From Erigeron canadensis (lineage: Eukaryota > Streptophyta > Magnoliopsida > Asterales > Asteraceae), in contig NC_057762.1 of assembly GCF_010389155.1 (NCBI RefSeq), positions 36,640,055 through 36,704,054 on the forward strand: DNA of 64,000 bases, in the 5' to 3' direction. The notes beneath the pieces are model-generated. The model ran no database searches and was not told where the DNA came from. It saw only the letters and a list, made by a program, of their open reading frames with translations. Every line of letters starts with the position of its first letter. The stretch's first letter is position 1. This document shows positions 36,401 through 48,072 of this stretch, piece after piece. A program made the translations under genes and the position numbers.

Positions 36401-36577
36401 TGATAATGGAACACAATTCAATACCTGTGACTTAGAATCGCTGACGTCACCGGCGGCGGCGGCGGCCTCATCATCGGCGCCGTGGTTATTAGGTTTATCC
36501 GGGAGAGGGGAACCACCGGGAAAGGCTTCAACGCCTTCGCCGTTACCTTCGTAACGCTGTTCTTCGTAATCAGTCAT
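30413..36577 (-). CDS. U2AF large subunit (U2AF65), full-length paralogue
   Basis: Essential pre-mRNA splicing factor: its RRMs bind the polypyrimidine tract, the RS domain contacts the branch point, and the UHM binds SF1. Exons: 36425-36577, 35700-36022, 35234-35350, 34633-34709, 33929-33999, 33813-33857, 33659-33718, 33334-33394, 33149-33261, 32146-32592, 31428-31572, 30981-31048, 30413-30550. All borders are GT-AG and phases agree: 605 aa. The N-terminus MTDYEEQRYEGNGEGVEAF is followed at 52-195 by R/D/E/K repeats and an RS tail (RRSRSRSRSRSK), then VSGFDMAPP. RRM1 is about 266-346 (RVYVGGL, KKFAFVEM), RRM2 about 388-466 (RIFVGGL, KGYAFCVY), UHM about 492-602 with GRKFGGN. Order and length fit plant U2AF65. 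It lies upstream of the shorter paralogue, same strand, about 3.6 kb apart (coding ends). Confidence 0.95.
31232..31388. mobile_element. Mutator-type MITE in a U2AF65 intron
   Basis: Inverted ends GAGAAACGCTAGGCTT and GAGAAATGCTAGACTT are flanked by near-identical 9-mers (TATATAATT left, TGTATAATT right, one mismatch). It is 157 bp, in the intron between exons 30981-31048 and 31428-31572. The matching intron of the other paralogue (23308-23419) lacks it. Confidence 0.7.
36287..36310. repeat. (TA)n microsatellite in first intron
   Basis: Twelve TA units within the first intron of the full-length U2AF65 gene. Confidence 0.85.
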
Positions 36578-36682
36578 CGGATTTCAGATCTAATTATATT
36601 GTATCCCTTTTATTATTTGTGATTTTCGTGTTGAAAATTAGGGCTTGGAATGGTATATGTGAGTTTAAAGACCTGCAAGATG

Positions 36683-36690
36683 TTTTTATA
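36683..36690 (-). promoter_or_regulatory. candidate TATA box, full-length U2AF65 gene
   Basis: TATAAAAA on the minus strand, 106 bp upstream of the ATG. A CCCTAA-containing telo-box-like word (AGCCCTAATTTT, near 36640) lies between, typical of plant genes for translation and RNA processing. Confidence 0.5.
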
Positions 36691-36699
36691 CGTCTAATA

Positions 36700-37480
36700 G
36701 TCCCCTTCAGCTTTGCTGCCAATATTATTAAAAAGGAGAATTACAAATTTACAAATATCCCACCATGACTTAGTAAGAAGTAACAAAGTTGTCCTTAAAG
36801 TTTATAAAGCATATTCTACACTTTCAAATAAAAACCAAATAATGATTTGCTAACATAAATTTAAATAATAATTAACTCAACATTTGTATCCGTAACCCAA
36901 AACCTAATTTGACATACCAGGTTCATCATTTTTGTCACGCCCACCAAATAATCTAATTATCATTTTTGATATTTAACCTTCATCTTAATCTAAGGATCGA
37001 GATTATCTTAACTTTATCTTTTACGTTACCTTTTTATGTTACTTTCTAGTTTGTACACTGAGTATACCTTCCGGTCCTTTTTTTTTTTTTGTTCTCCACA
37101 GTTGTGCACAATCGTTAACCAACTTGTTACTTTTTATATTTATTTTATTTTTTTCTTATTTCCCATAAAACTTTTATGTCATTCCATTATCCATGTTTTG
37201 CCACTTGTTGAAAGAACCTCATCCGCTAGAGTTGTCTCACCCTCACATTTTTGCAAGATGTCTAGTTTTCTAGACGATGCCTCTTTCATGGAATGTCCCA
37301 TACTCTAGTTTAATTACCTCATTTTTAACAATTTATTCTTTTTATTCAAAACATTGATAATTGTCTTTATGTAATTTTTATCTTTAGTAGTTAACGTCTC
37401 AAAAAACAAGTATCCTACTCAATCATGATGACATAGAGAAATAAATGATGACTTAATATCCTCTCTTAAATTAGGGTTGC
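36700..37480. other. intergenic DNA
   Basis: AT-rich, no supported gene. A 90-codon plus-strand frame near 37036-37308 shows no domain and is rich in F/L from pyrimidine tracts. Confidence 0.35.
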
Positions 37481-40310
37481 CAATGCTTACCTCAACCAGA
37501 AATCCGACTTAAAAAATTAAGTTAAAGTTGTGAAATCTCAACCCGTTAACAAATTAACCTAATTTTTTTTGTTAGGTTCGGGTTTCTCCTCGCCAACCCG
37601 AAAATATTTAAGTTTATATAAATTTTTTAATAGGTCAACCCGCCAACCTAACAACTCACAACCCATTGGTCATGAAACTAACTCGCCAATCCACAACCTA
37701 TATGACATGTTGACCATCCAACTCAACATGCATACAAGACACAATAAGACGAAGAATCGAAAGCAAAACGCGAAGATCGGAGCCCCATGCCATGTGAGCG
37801 CCGCTCGCCAATTCCAGAGACACGCGAGAGCCGCTTGTGTTGGCCATTCAAAACTCGTGTCAATCTATAGATCATCACTCTAAAGATTGTTATGTTTTCA
37901 TATTATTGTTAGTAAACTATGTCTTTTTGTTTTATAGACATTGTTATATTTTTTATAATGTCTCACTATTAGGTTTATATTTGTTTGGATGATGTGATCA
38001 TATGAGAGTATTCGTTTGCTTTATTGTATGTCAATTCTATTGGATAGTTATTATGTTTAACTCTCAATCCACGGTTATTTAGTTTTCATATTATTATTGA
38101 CTCTATGTCACTTGTTTGTTGGTTTATTTCTGATTAATCTAGTTATAATCTGTCACTAGGAATTAATGAACTTTTGATAGAAAATAATTAGTTGGTTTAT
38201 AATTAATTGTAAAAGGTTATTCAACTCTAGAGAGCGAATACATAACTAATATACTTACTACTATTCCCCCCCCCCCCACCCCCTCATATGATGAACGTCC
38301 ATTTTGTGATTATTTTCCCAACCATTTGGCCACATTTCAATGTCTAAATGAGTTTATAAAAGTGGACTTTTGGTACTTAAAGAGATTCGATATTAACACA
38401 AGTTCACGGAAGATGTGAACGAGGGTAAATGACATCTACCAACTCAACTTATAGGCCAATGGACTTTACAAGCCACAAGAAGGTGAAGCAAAAGTCAAAC
38501 GAAGTATATTTGGAAGTTACGAAGCAACCAGCGCCGCTAGTTACCCTGGCAGCGCTGACCCATTAGAATAGCTGCCCAGCGCCGCTGGGAGCTCCTCTCC
38601 AGCGTCGTTGGGCGGCCCACAACTAGAATCGACTTTCGACCCTATAAATAAAAGAATAAACCCTCAGACTCAAAAGAGAGCAGTTTTACAGCCACCAAAC
38701 GTCACAAACATTAGCGGATCTTGTGTACAACTAGGGGGTCCTATGCCCCACCTCAACCTAGCCCAAAATATATTAGCTTTTATATTTTTCTATCCAATCA
38801 TATGGTAGTATATATGGGTTTGGTGTAACTAAACGAAACAACATGCTCATCTTTGATTTATTTTGATTTCTTAATTGTATTTCCCCCATAATCATTAACA
38901 AATAATATCTTATAAATTGTAAACTCTTATACTAAACGTATTGTATATTCAAATATAAATTTCATATGAATCAAAGCCACCTATTATTAATTCAAATTAT
39001 GGATCTAACATGCAATAATGCAAAACTAAATTTAAAAAGTCCGAAATTACGCTGAATTGATGTCTAACCCATTTGTATTATCAATTCTACTACTTAATTA
39101 GTGCCCCTACCAAAAAAAATTCTTGGACCCGCCACTGGTCACACATAAAATCCTATGTTGAATTTTGCAGCCATCTAAGAGGATTAAGAGATACAAATAC
39201 CTCTTGATCTTCATCTTCAACTTAGATCTTCATTATTTTTTACTTTTATTATATTGGAAAATAATGTCTTTAATCTTTTCAGACTTTGTGATTCCTTTAA
39301 AAATGTCTGGCCAGTAGGCTGAATACTTGTTTGGAATTTGAATTGATGTGATCATGTAGATTTTTATTTATCTTATTTTATTGTTAGATTAGTTGGATTG
39401 TGTTTAATGTTTATTGTAGATCCATGGTTAATGAATTCTTCATATTGTTCTTGGTTTTATATGTTGATATATTAGTTTAACTTTGATGATCTATCTATAA
39501 TTATTCACTAGGACGAATATTATTAGGATGGAAAACACTAATCGGTCTATAATTAGTTGTAAAAAAAGATTTAGTTCTAGTGGACGGATCCAATAACCAA
39601 AAGGATTAGGATTAATTGAACATGATGCTTAACAATGTCAGACGCGATCTAGTGACATGAAAACGCGCACTATGACCACTTTAGATAATTAATACACAAT
39701 AATTGGGTTAAGATCTAAGTATAGTTAAAGGTAAATCGTAAATACAAACTTGAACTGTAATGCTTAGCAGTGAATCTAGCGAGAATTTGTCTATAGAGTA
39801 TGTTTGAGTCTAGCGACAGACCTACTACTTAGGTTTGGTGAATCTAGGGAGAATCTGAACTGCGAATAAGTTTTCCGACAGACTAACAAAAGATAGGATA
39901 ATAATTGTCATATTGCATGTGATCCAAGATGTCAAACAAATATTTGTTTTAAAAAAATTGTTATTGCTTCTCATTTCTTAGTTTATAGACTAAAAGAGGC
40001 TTCTCTCGAGACCAAGCGGTTGTGGCCTTCCTTTTATTTTATTGTTTTTAGTAGTTTAAATAGGAAATCGTGACATCCTACAACCGTTAGAAATACACAT
40101 ATTATTAGACTAGGTTTTGCAAGCTCCCTGCGAACGATAGTGTACTTATGAGTTACTATACTACATGCGACCGGGTTCTCATCTCGTTAGTGTGTTTTTA
40201 GTTTGAGGTAATTACTTGTACAACTCTCAAAAAATTAAAAACCAGTGTTATTTTTCATTTTAAAATTTATTTTTATTTTTCTTAAATAAAACGCACATCA
40301 CCGCACGCAC
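37480..40310. repeat. decayed LTR-retrotransposon DNA
   Basis: Two related segments occur (about 37890-38250 and 39300-39570), both with ttgtttgga..tgatgtgatcat and ggt(c)tataattagttgtaaaa(a) words. A TATAAATA (38643-38650) follows a stretch with repeated cagcgccgct words, and tgcaagctccctgcgaacga near 40116 resembles an LTR 3' region of Athila/Tat-type Gypsy elements. No protein remnant or paired terminus could be defined, so borders are rough. A C-run lies at 38267-38279. Confidence 0.35.
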
Positions 40311-41056
40311 ATACCCGAAATAAAGAGTAAAGAATAAGAGCATATCAGTCATCTAAAATCCCAAAAAAGGCAATTACAAGCAATGTTTAAAAACCGATTT
40401 CTAGTCAAACTAGAAAAATTCCCTGATGGAGACCAAATCAACTCGTCCGACTAGTTAAAGCCAAAGTGTGTAACATTGAGAGTTTTTACATCTTTTAATG
40501 GATAAATCTATCATATATAAAGCATGCTTCAAGTATTTATTGGTCTAGAAATTTGTCCTTCAAAAAATAAAAAGCACAACTAACCACACATACACATTGC
40601 ATGTCCACGGGAAAAAAACACAACTACACAATATATCACAGAATTACCATTTTTTATTTTGTAAAATAAAGTAATCATACATTTGCAGTTACATATTCCC
40701 AAAACTAGCAATATCCCCAAAACCAAACCACTGCATCTCTGTCAAACAACGCCAATTCTTCCCTAAGTCCCCCCCCCCCCCCTATCTCCAACCTCTACTC
40801 CGTCTTTTCTCTCCCAGCTACCAAAAAAGAATAGGTTTAATTGTGAATCTCTATAATGAAACCCTTTTTAAGTGATTTTATATACAAGTTGTATCATCTT
40901 ATTCCTTTTTTTTAATTACAAAAAAAACAATTTTTTTGAATCTATTAAAATGCTGGTTCAATAGGTTAAACCACAAAAACTGTCTGTTTTTTTCTCTCCA
41001 GACAGTTCACTCACAAACCGTTGTTAGTTAACGGCCAAAACAATTTTAATAAAATA
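40311..41056. other. intergenic DNA
   Basis: AT-rich with a 13-nt C tract near 40770. I see no gene. Confidence 0.35.
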
Positions 41057-42003
41057 TGATCACAACAACACCACTTACAAGCTCTCAAGTTTCGGTTCAT
41101 CGTCAACAACCAAAGTTACGCAGTCAGATTGCTTGAAGGTCATCTTGCAGTTAGCCTACACATCGTTGTGTTGACCTGCAAAAGTGCTCTTCTATCAAGA
41201 TCATAGCCTATGGTTATCCCCTAACTTGAGGCCGAACCAAATGTTCATTAATCCCAAGATCCAGATTTACATCAAATGCATACACACATAGTCCAAGCTC
41301 CCTCCCCACTTGTATCCAAAACTTTCTTTCCCATTTTCCCTAGTGGCCATTGGCAACGAGCACCTCTTTCATGTAACCTTTGGGAGTGGGCACGTCACCC
41401 AAAAGATCATGAGCACATATTTTCATATTTTTCTAAAATTCTCAAAAATTTACTGTCGAGGTATGGTTGTAGCGTTTAAAGTATGTTGTGAGCTTCTCAA
41501 CAATAGGATAAATACTTAAAAGCCTTTGAGGAGCTCACAACATACTTTAAACACTACAACATAACCCATCAATCGGTTTTTGAGAATTTTAGAAGAAAGA
41601 TGATGATAACTACTCAAGATCAAGTGGTTAATGTGTCCACACTACAACGTTACATAAAAGAGGAGTCCATGATTGACGGATGGTCACTTGGGAAAGCGGG
41701 AATGAAATTTTTGGTACAAGTGGGGAGGGAGTCGGAACAATGTGTGTATGCATTTGATCTAGAGTGGAGGTAGGATCAATGTGGTAAGAGCAAAAATTTG
41801 GCCTGGTCTCAAGTTAGGGTATAATGCCAACTGCACCATAGGCTATGATCTAGAAGTGGGTGGATTTTTGCATGTACACACATACAATGCGTGGACTCAT
41901 TGTAAAGTTTCCTTCAAGCAATTTGACAGTGTAAATTTGGTTGTCTAGACAATGGTAACTAGAAGGCCAAGGGCTTGTGATATATGATTGGTGTTGTTGT
42001 AAC
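41057..42003. repeat. 947-bp imperfect inverted duplication (long hairpin)
   Basis: The left arm (about 41057-41494) and right arm (about 41532-42003) are inverted copies over their whole length, at roughly three-quarters identity by eye, with a 37-nt loop. The innermost 21 bp pair perfectly (41474-41494 with 41532-41552). Both arms keep a related peptide when read toward the outer edges (KMTFKQSDCVTLVV in one, KVSFKQFDSVNLVV in the other), so the arms probably derive from one coding fragment that I do not recognise. Transcription would give a long fold-back RNA. Confidence 0.8.
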
Positions 42004-42919
42004 CTTAGGTATTTAGTCTTTGCACTTGTTTTTGAACAAAACCAATATACATTTATACAAAACTTGCCGCATAAGAGGCAAATAATGTTAGTTTTTATCT
42101 TGTGATGACTAATGTAGTCTACATCTCACACAAGCTACAACTTAAGTATATATAAAATATATTTTTGTATAAAAGGTAAGAAGAGCTAAAACCTAGATTA
42201 TCATTCACCTCTCTCTCTCTAAAATGAAACGCAATAACACAATTTCAGTCTTGTAAACCCATAGTAAGAAATGTACTCCTGGATCTATGATTTGATATTT
42301 TGATGTGTTTGGTCGTCCTCTAGGCACCTTTGGAAGTTAGGAAGTATGACAATATAATACACACTTCTTTCCGCAAGCCTTTTAACTTTTGTCATAATAA
42401 TAACTTTTAACAAACTAATAGAATGAAAATTTTTCCTTTGATAGGTGTCAACTTTTTTATAATTTTATATGTTTTTAATGCTATGAAAGGTGACACACTT
42501 TGTTAGTATGCTAATTACTTTAAAAATAACTTATGTTTAAATATTTAATAATATTTTGTATATATTTTAAATAAAGTTCATTTATCTCTATAAAACATGT
42601 TCTGATGTTATTTTCATTAAAAAAAAAATTAAATATAACAAAATAAACTGATAATTAAAAAAGTTTAACTAAATTTACAAGTAAATTTTTTAGGGAAATG
42701 ATATATCTTCTTCATAATAAATGGCTGATAATCTTTCTAAATAGTAAATACTTTAAAACATGACAAAGATAATACGTTAATTTTCTCTCCTAATATAATA
42801 TTTTGATTATATCAAGTGTCATGATCACATACTAAAATAACAAATATAGGATGAAGATGTCAAATTCTGAACTAAAAACCCAGGAAGCCTGACCCAAGCC
42901 CCACCAAACCCGGGATGTG
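42004..42919. other. intergenic DNA
   Basis: Contains a diverged word series (cagtcttgtaaaccc...cgtcctctaggcacc, 42247-42330) also found near 50500-50580, so it is a dispersed repeat. No gene seen. Confidence 0.35.
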
Positions 42920-44255
42920 TTTAAAAACGTTGTACTGGATGCCCCTATTGGAAAAACCATAAGGAAATGTAACAAGAATTGTTAATACTACTTAATAATG
43001 TATGAACAATGCCTAGAACTTAGGTATACCATACACCAAACTACCAAAGACAAAACTCTACGCATCAATGGATTTCAGAGTTCATAACTAACTTATGGAA
43101 GTGTATACATCTCCAGACAACCAAAATTTAACAGGGCAGATCACCATAGAGTTTCTTTAAGGCAGAAGTAGGGTGATAGATATTGTCTCTATCCAATAGA
43201 TTAGGTTACATACAAAAAAGAATCATTATTTTGAGCGTAACTTTTGAATATGGTAGCAATGTTGAGAGGTCAAGCTCTTTTTAGACATTACCCAAACCAA
43301 TGCCCACCCTGACAATATATAATACGATTTCTTTCGTCCAACTTTTTTGACATGTAAATATATATTCTAATTTGGGGGTGTACAGTATAAACAAGACAGG
43401 GAGTTTTAATATGAAATTTGTACCGATAATAAACTGTTACAGCTCAAATATGCAGGTTTACATAGGAATAATGGCATCTAACAATGAAGTACTTTCAAAA
43501 GATATCTGTTTTCTGGAAGCTACTTTTCTTGTACACCCTGAATATCAACCAAAAAAATGCAAACCATTACTGTATTTCATAAAGTGTTAGAAACTAGACA
43601 ATCTTTTTCTTCTATCGTAACAAGAAACTTGTTTCTGTTTAGTCAATATATTTTGACTCTGAACAAGAATTATCAAAGCAGATAAACAGTTGTAATGGAA
43701 AAATGATTATTGAAATGGTGACAGCTGTTTAGGCAAATTAAATGCATAATCAGAACGGCAAGACGCAATTACATTTCGCCCACTATGTGAAAACATACCC
43801 AATGGCCATGCCATTCTACATAGCCCTTGATAGTTGATATATTATGTTCAACTCAATGCCCAGGAATAACGACTTAAAAAGTATAGTTCAGCAGTCTTAT
43901 GGAAACAAAACTGAATTTCTACAACCATATAGTACTTTACTCTTGCAAGAACTTTGCAATCTAGGTATTCACTTCAAAATTCAAACCAGCAATCAGTTAA
44001 AAATACTCGCATAAAAGCTAGACAAGACCATCAATAATAGGAAGCTAACAGAGAAACGTCTTAAACAATGCCTCTCATCTTTTAGCAGCTAAATCAAAAT
44101 TTGCAATTTATGTAGCCAGGTAGCGTGTAGATGTGCAAGTAAAGATCTTTTACTTCTGTAGTCAATATTACTTGCAGACATTAGCAAAACACCAAAACCA
44201 ACAAAAGTTATTAAAGCTACTCACCGTTACACCTCTTGGCGAGCTATTCTGGTGC
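42920..44255 (-). pseudogene. partial segmental copy of the RPC5 gene
   Basis: This stretch is collinear with 54172-56288 of the RPC5 gene: about 20 bp of the 5' end of the 584-nt exon, its upstream intron, and sequence beyond. The region equivalent to the 52-nt exon (55733-55784) has been deleted, and a 630-bp PIF-like insertion present in RPC5 is absent here (empty target TTA at 43437-43439). With almost no exon sequence it cannot encode protein. Identity is high but with many small indels, so it is not recent. Its right edge abuts an NBS-LRR fragment. Confidence 0.85.
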
Positions 44256-44264
44256 TTAGTAAAT

Positions 44265-44640
44265 TTAATGGACTTCGAATGCGCTTGTATGGCCGTGTAC
44301 GAACATGTAAATAGCGTAAGAGCCTTCATCTTCAAGACTGTTCGGAACTGCTATAACTGCCAGAGGAGTTCGGAAGCATAGAAAGTTTAGAGGATATATA
44401 CTTGATAGCTTTACCGAGACAAGACTATAGCACCTAAAAAGAATTAAAGTCTCTAAGGACTCCATCTCAATTCTTAGAGAAAAACACTTGAGCTTCCAGC
44501 AATCACTCATGTCCAAGTAAACAAGTGTTTTGTGAGATACAAGAGACTGATGAACCTCAACCAAATTAGTAAAATACGTCAAAACCAACCGCTCAAAATT
44601 TAGGGCCTCTGAGACATTCTGGAAACCTTATTAGGCACTC
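44265..44640 (-). pseudogene. TIR-NBS-LRR leucine-rich-repeat fragment
   Basis: The minus strand reads VSEALNFERLVLTYFTNLVE, VHQSLVSHKTLVYLDMSD, CWKLKCFSLRIEMESLETL, ILFRCYSLV, KLSSIY. This is the conserved first-LRR pattern of plant TNL immune receptors (F/L..L.LTxCTNLVEVHxSL..H..LxxLxMSxCxxLK..P..IEMESLETLILSxCxxL). After about 80 codons the frame decays into unrelated residues. No TIR or NB-ARC domain lies nearby. It is a small gene fragment, fused at its downstream side to the RPC5 duplicate. Confidence 0.75.
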
Positions 44641-46312
44641 CAAACTATAAGTGAGCATAATGATCACTATTATAAACCTTTTTTAAATCTGTGTAAATGT
44701 ATAGGCATGGCAAAGTTTATACATGTTTCTCATTTTGTGATACCTTGTCCCTTCCATAACTGTAAGTGAGATTGAACCCACCAAGTGATCCATGAAGGGG
44801 TTTAATGATGGATCACCAAAAGTAGTCGGGTTCGGTTTTGAAGCGCTACCACCATTTAAATCCATGTCTTAGATTTAGTCGCCACACACATGCTAGCTAG
44901 GCTACAAACATGATATCATCCATTTAAAAAGCATAACAATAAATAATAACGTAAAAATTGTTAGCCATACTGCACAATAACTCGGTAGCCACTACAGCAC
45001 CTATAATCTTTATAAATAATGATAACCACAAGATGATGGCCAAAAGCCCAAAACCATATCCACACAAGTTGAAGCTACAGATAGTAAGCTAGCTGAACGG
45101 GATAAGTGATTGAGAAACACACCTGTGGTTGAAGTCCTGTACAGAGTATATATTAGTATATGGAACTTGGTTTAGAAGATGTACCAGTAACTGTAAGCAC
45201 GAAACAAGGATATAACAATGTACTCGACCCATACCATCTTTCATATCTCTTGACCAAATCTGAGTGGCTAGTGAAGATAAGCACCACACATTTGCAAATA
45301 ATAGTTCCATAACGGATAATTAGGCCATATTCGGAAATGGATCGAAACATGCCACTTTTAAAAAATATTGCGTATGGTGTATGCATCCATGTCAAATGAG
45401 TAAGATTGGGATGTTAACTTTCTTTTGAGTATTACTCTAACTTATGCTCTAAACAACAAGGGTTATTATAAGAGACAGACACATTTGTTTTTAATCCTTT
45501 TATAAACGCCTTAAAACTTAAAAGCCATCATAGCATCAAAAGGCAATGGAGGCAGTACATACCGAAGCATACTTTTATAAACAAATATCAAAAAAACATT
45601 CATATTACAGTAAAACTAAACAAGTCCACTCTTAGTATACTAATTCTAGTCAGCCTCAAAAAGAGGAGAAAGTATTTAACGAGTCTAGTAACTATATGAT
45701 CCAAGCAACAAGCTGGATCACTATATTTAACACGTAATTGCTGCTCGGCCCTACATGACCACCCAAATACACATGGTAGTCATAGAAATCCAATTAGTGA
45801 TACTGTATCAGCCTTATTAAAGTTCCCCGTTTCTAAGAATTTGGGTAAATATTCCCAATCAAAATGGATATGCCCTGCTGCAATCTATAACTAGGCTTTA
45901 AAAGATTTAACGAAAATTAAGAAAAGCGAAAGTACTGGTTCACCAAGGTCAACGCCTCTATGGTGAACGAAGGCGCATCCTCCCATGTATGAAAGGTTTT
46001 GAGGAAGCAGCCATGCACTATCTTTCGCAGAGGATGGTCAATAGATGCTCCTAAATTCTTATTAATAATGAAATAAGATAAACCTACGATATAAGAATGA
46101 GATAGAACATCAACTGATACAACAATATTTATGAAACTGAGATAACAAACTATCCGTACTATATGTCTCTGGCAAAGGGAGCATGACAACTGGAAAAGAG
46201 TTAAAGCACAAATTAGACCAACACTAAACATAACGATTAATTGTTTACAATGAAGTGAGATTCAACATAACTAATGCTAAACATGGATCTCACAGATAAC
46301 AAAAGCATGAAG
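44641..46312. other. intergenic DNA with unrecognised open frames
   Basis: Minus-strand frames at 45089-45310, 45153-45395 and 45917-46231 have no recognised domain and overlap in different frames. They could be further receptor-gene debris or chance. Confidence 0.3.
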
Positions 46313-47609
46313 CTATATGCATGAAGGTTGTACTCGAATGTCCAGAACTTCGCTTGCATCTTTTGGAAGTCCTCTCTTTAAAGGCACACTCAGCATCTTT
46401 GCTATATCCCAATGATTAAGCAAAAGTAGTGTTTCCATGTAGGAATGCACAAAAAAGGTACCATATGGTCCATAAATTCAGATTTTAGTGATGCTATTTG
46501 ATTCTGGTTCATAAAAAGCAAGTTCCCATCTATGATTACCTTCGGAACCATTGTTCACTACGATTATGGGTGCACCACTATATTGGAATCCCAGTGTTGT
46601 ATATATTGATGTATCAGGTGCATTAATGGAGTATAGCTTATTAAATGATCTTGTACAACCATGCCCAATCATCATCCATACATCACAATTTCCTCTGAAG
46701 CAGTGTAATTGTACTCGAAAACAGCAACAGACTCCCTTAGACTAGATACCGAAAAATTTTCCTTAATGCTGTATGCTAAATGATCAGGGAGGTTTACTTG
46801 GGTGAATTCTTCAGTTTTCAAATCAAATGACATGATTAGTTGGCAGATAGAGACTGCTCTAAATCCATCCTCGACATTAGTCCTATCACAGGCTTTCCAA
46901 TAAATAACCCCGTCTATAACTACCTGAGAATTTCCAAATCCAATCGTTTTATGACAAACATTGCTACTTAATGTACTTCTCCAAGTCCCTCCCGAACTTA
47001 ACGAAAATACCTCAACTTGGGTGCTGGTATTTATCCATTCTAATCTACCCACATCAGAAACATATGTAATCTTGACAAGCTTCGGGTCAAGATTGCCAGG
47101 ACAAACACCAAACCCAATAACAGTGTCCTAGTACTGTTCGGTTAGGTACTAAAACGGTAACGGTTTTTCTTATTGAAGGGTTCCATATAACAACGATACT
47201 CGTTTTATGTTCGTACAAACAATACAAGCCATGGGAAGCACCGTGTATTACTGAATCAACATGATTAATTTTATCAACTGAATCGGGAACAAACACATTA
47301 TGTTTTTGACATGGGAAAGTGTCATCATCAACAATGGACATATATGAGCTTTTGAGCTGTGGAACTAATACCTGTGGATCACTGCGATTTTGACATTTCC
47401 TGATTCGCCTGAGTAGTATTTGTAGTGTGGCGGAGGGTATGAGCAGTAACAAACTCGTTGCTATCGATGACAGATTTCCATGCTTTTGAGACTGATCTGT
47501 ACTGAATCACCGATTTTATATCAGATATTCTTTGAAGGATTTCCATTTGGATTTCAAAAGGGATGTTGTCTGACATTTTTTTTTTATTGTGATTGTGTGT
47601 GTGACTCAT
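46313..47609 (-). pseudogene. F-box protein (F-box-associated interaction type), disrupted
   Basis: The likely start is MSDNIPFEIQMEILQRI at 47576, with an alternative ATG at 47609. An N-terminal F-box (IPFEIQMEIL..I..IKSVIQ, RSVSKAWKSVIDSNEF) is followed by an F-box-associated domain: GLYCLYEHKTSIVVIWNPSI, GFGVCPGNLDPKLVKITYVS, CDVWMMIGHG, then GTFFVHSYMETLLLLNHWD. Such proteins are substrate receptors of SCF ubiquitin ligases. Reading frame is lost three times (near 47400-47450, near 47130, near 46690), and an in-frame TGA follows SNSITKI at about 46478. Each break is a small indel or point change in otherwise alignable sequence, so it is a fairly young pseudogene, unless assembly errors are responsible. 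Confidence 0.85.
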
Positions 47610-47667
47610 TCTCACTCACTCACTCTAGGGTTTCAAATAATCTTCAGTTCTGGTGTGGTGTCTGCTC

Positions 47668-47970
47668 TAGGGATGTGCAAATGGCCCGACCCGCGAATAC
47701 ATGAAAATTGGAACCGTGACCCGGCCCGTGAAGGTACGGGTCGGTTCAGTTCGAGTCGGGTTCGGGCGGGTCGCGGGCGGTTCACGGGTTTCCTTCACTT
47801 TTTTTCGGTTTTTGCCTTCACCCGGCCCAGCCCGACCCGCGTGACCCGTGACCCGCGTGACCCGTGACCCGCGAATGCAACAAAAGCGTGACCCATGACC
47901 CGGCCCGTTGGGACTTCGGGCGGGTCGGTTCGGGTCGGGTGCGAGTCAACGGTTTATTTGCTCATCCCTA
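47668..47970. mobile_element. hAT MITE, GC-rich
   Basis: Inverted ends TAGGGATGTGCAAAT / TAGGGATGAGCAAAT are flanked by a perfect 8-bp duplication GTCTGCTC (47660-47667 and 47971-47978), the hAT signature. The 303-bp interior consists largely of CCCGACCCG/CGGGTCGGG words. It inserted about 60-90 bp upstream of the F-box start. Confidence 0.92.
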
Positions 47971-48072
47971 GTCTGCTCAACTTTACCTTTTAACCTTATA
48001 CTGGTTTAGTCCCTTTAATTGTAATCCATTATATACTAGTCCTTAAAACACCTTTTTACAAACTACTAGTAA

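Noticed and set aside
38267..38279. C-homopolymer tracts (also near 40770)
   Set aside because: Simple tracts prone to sequencing error; no structure or element boundary associated.
41276..41519. Overlapping 67-69-codon plus-strand frames
   Set aside because: They lie in one arm of the inverted duplication in the orientation opposite to the peptide conserved between arms, so they are probably chance.
45089..46231. Possible C-terminal exons of the TNL receptor
   Set aside because: I tried to match these frames to the post-LRR region of TNL proteins but found no convincing motif, so I left them unassigned.
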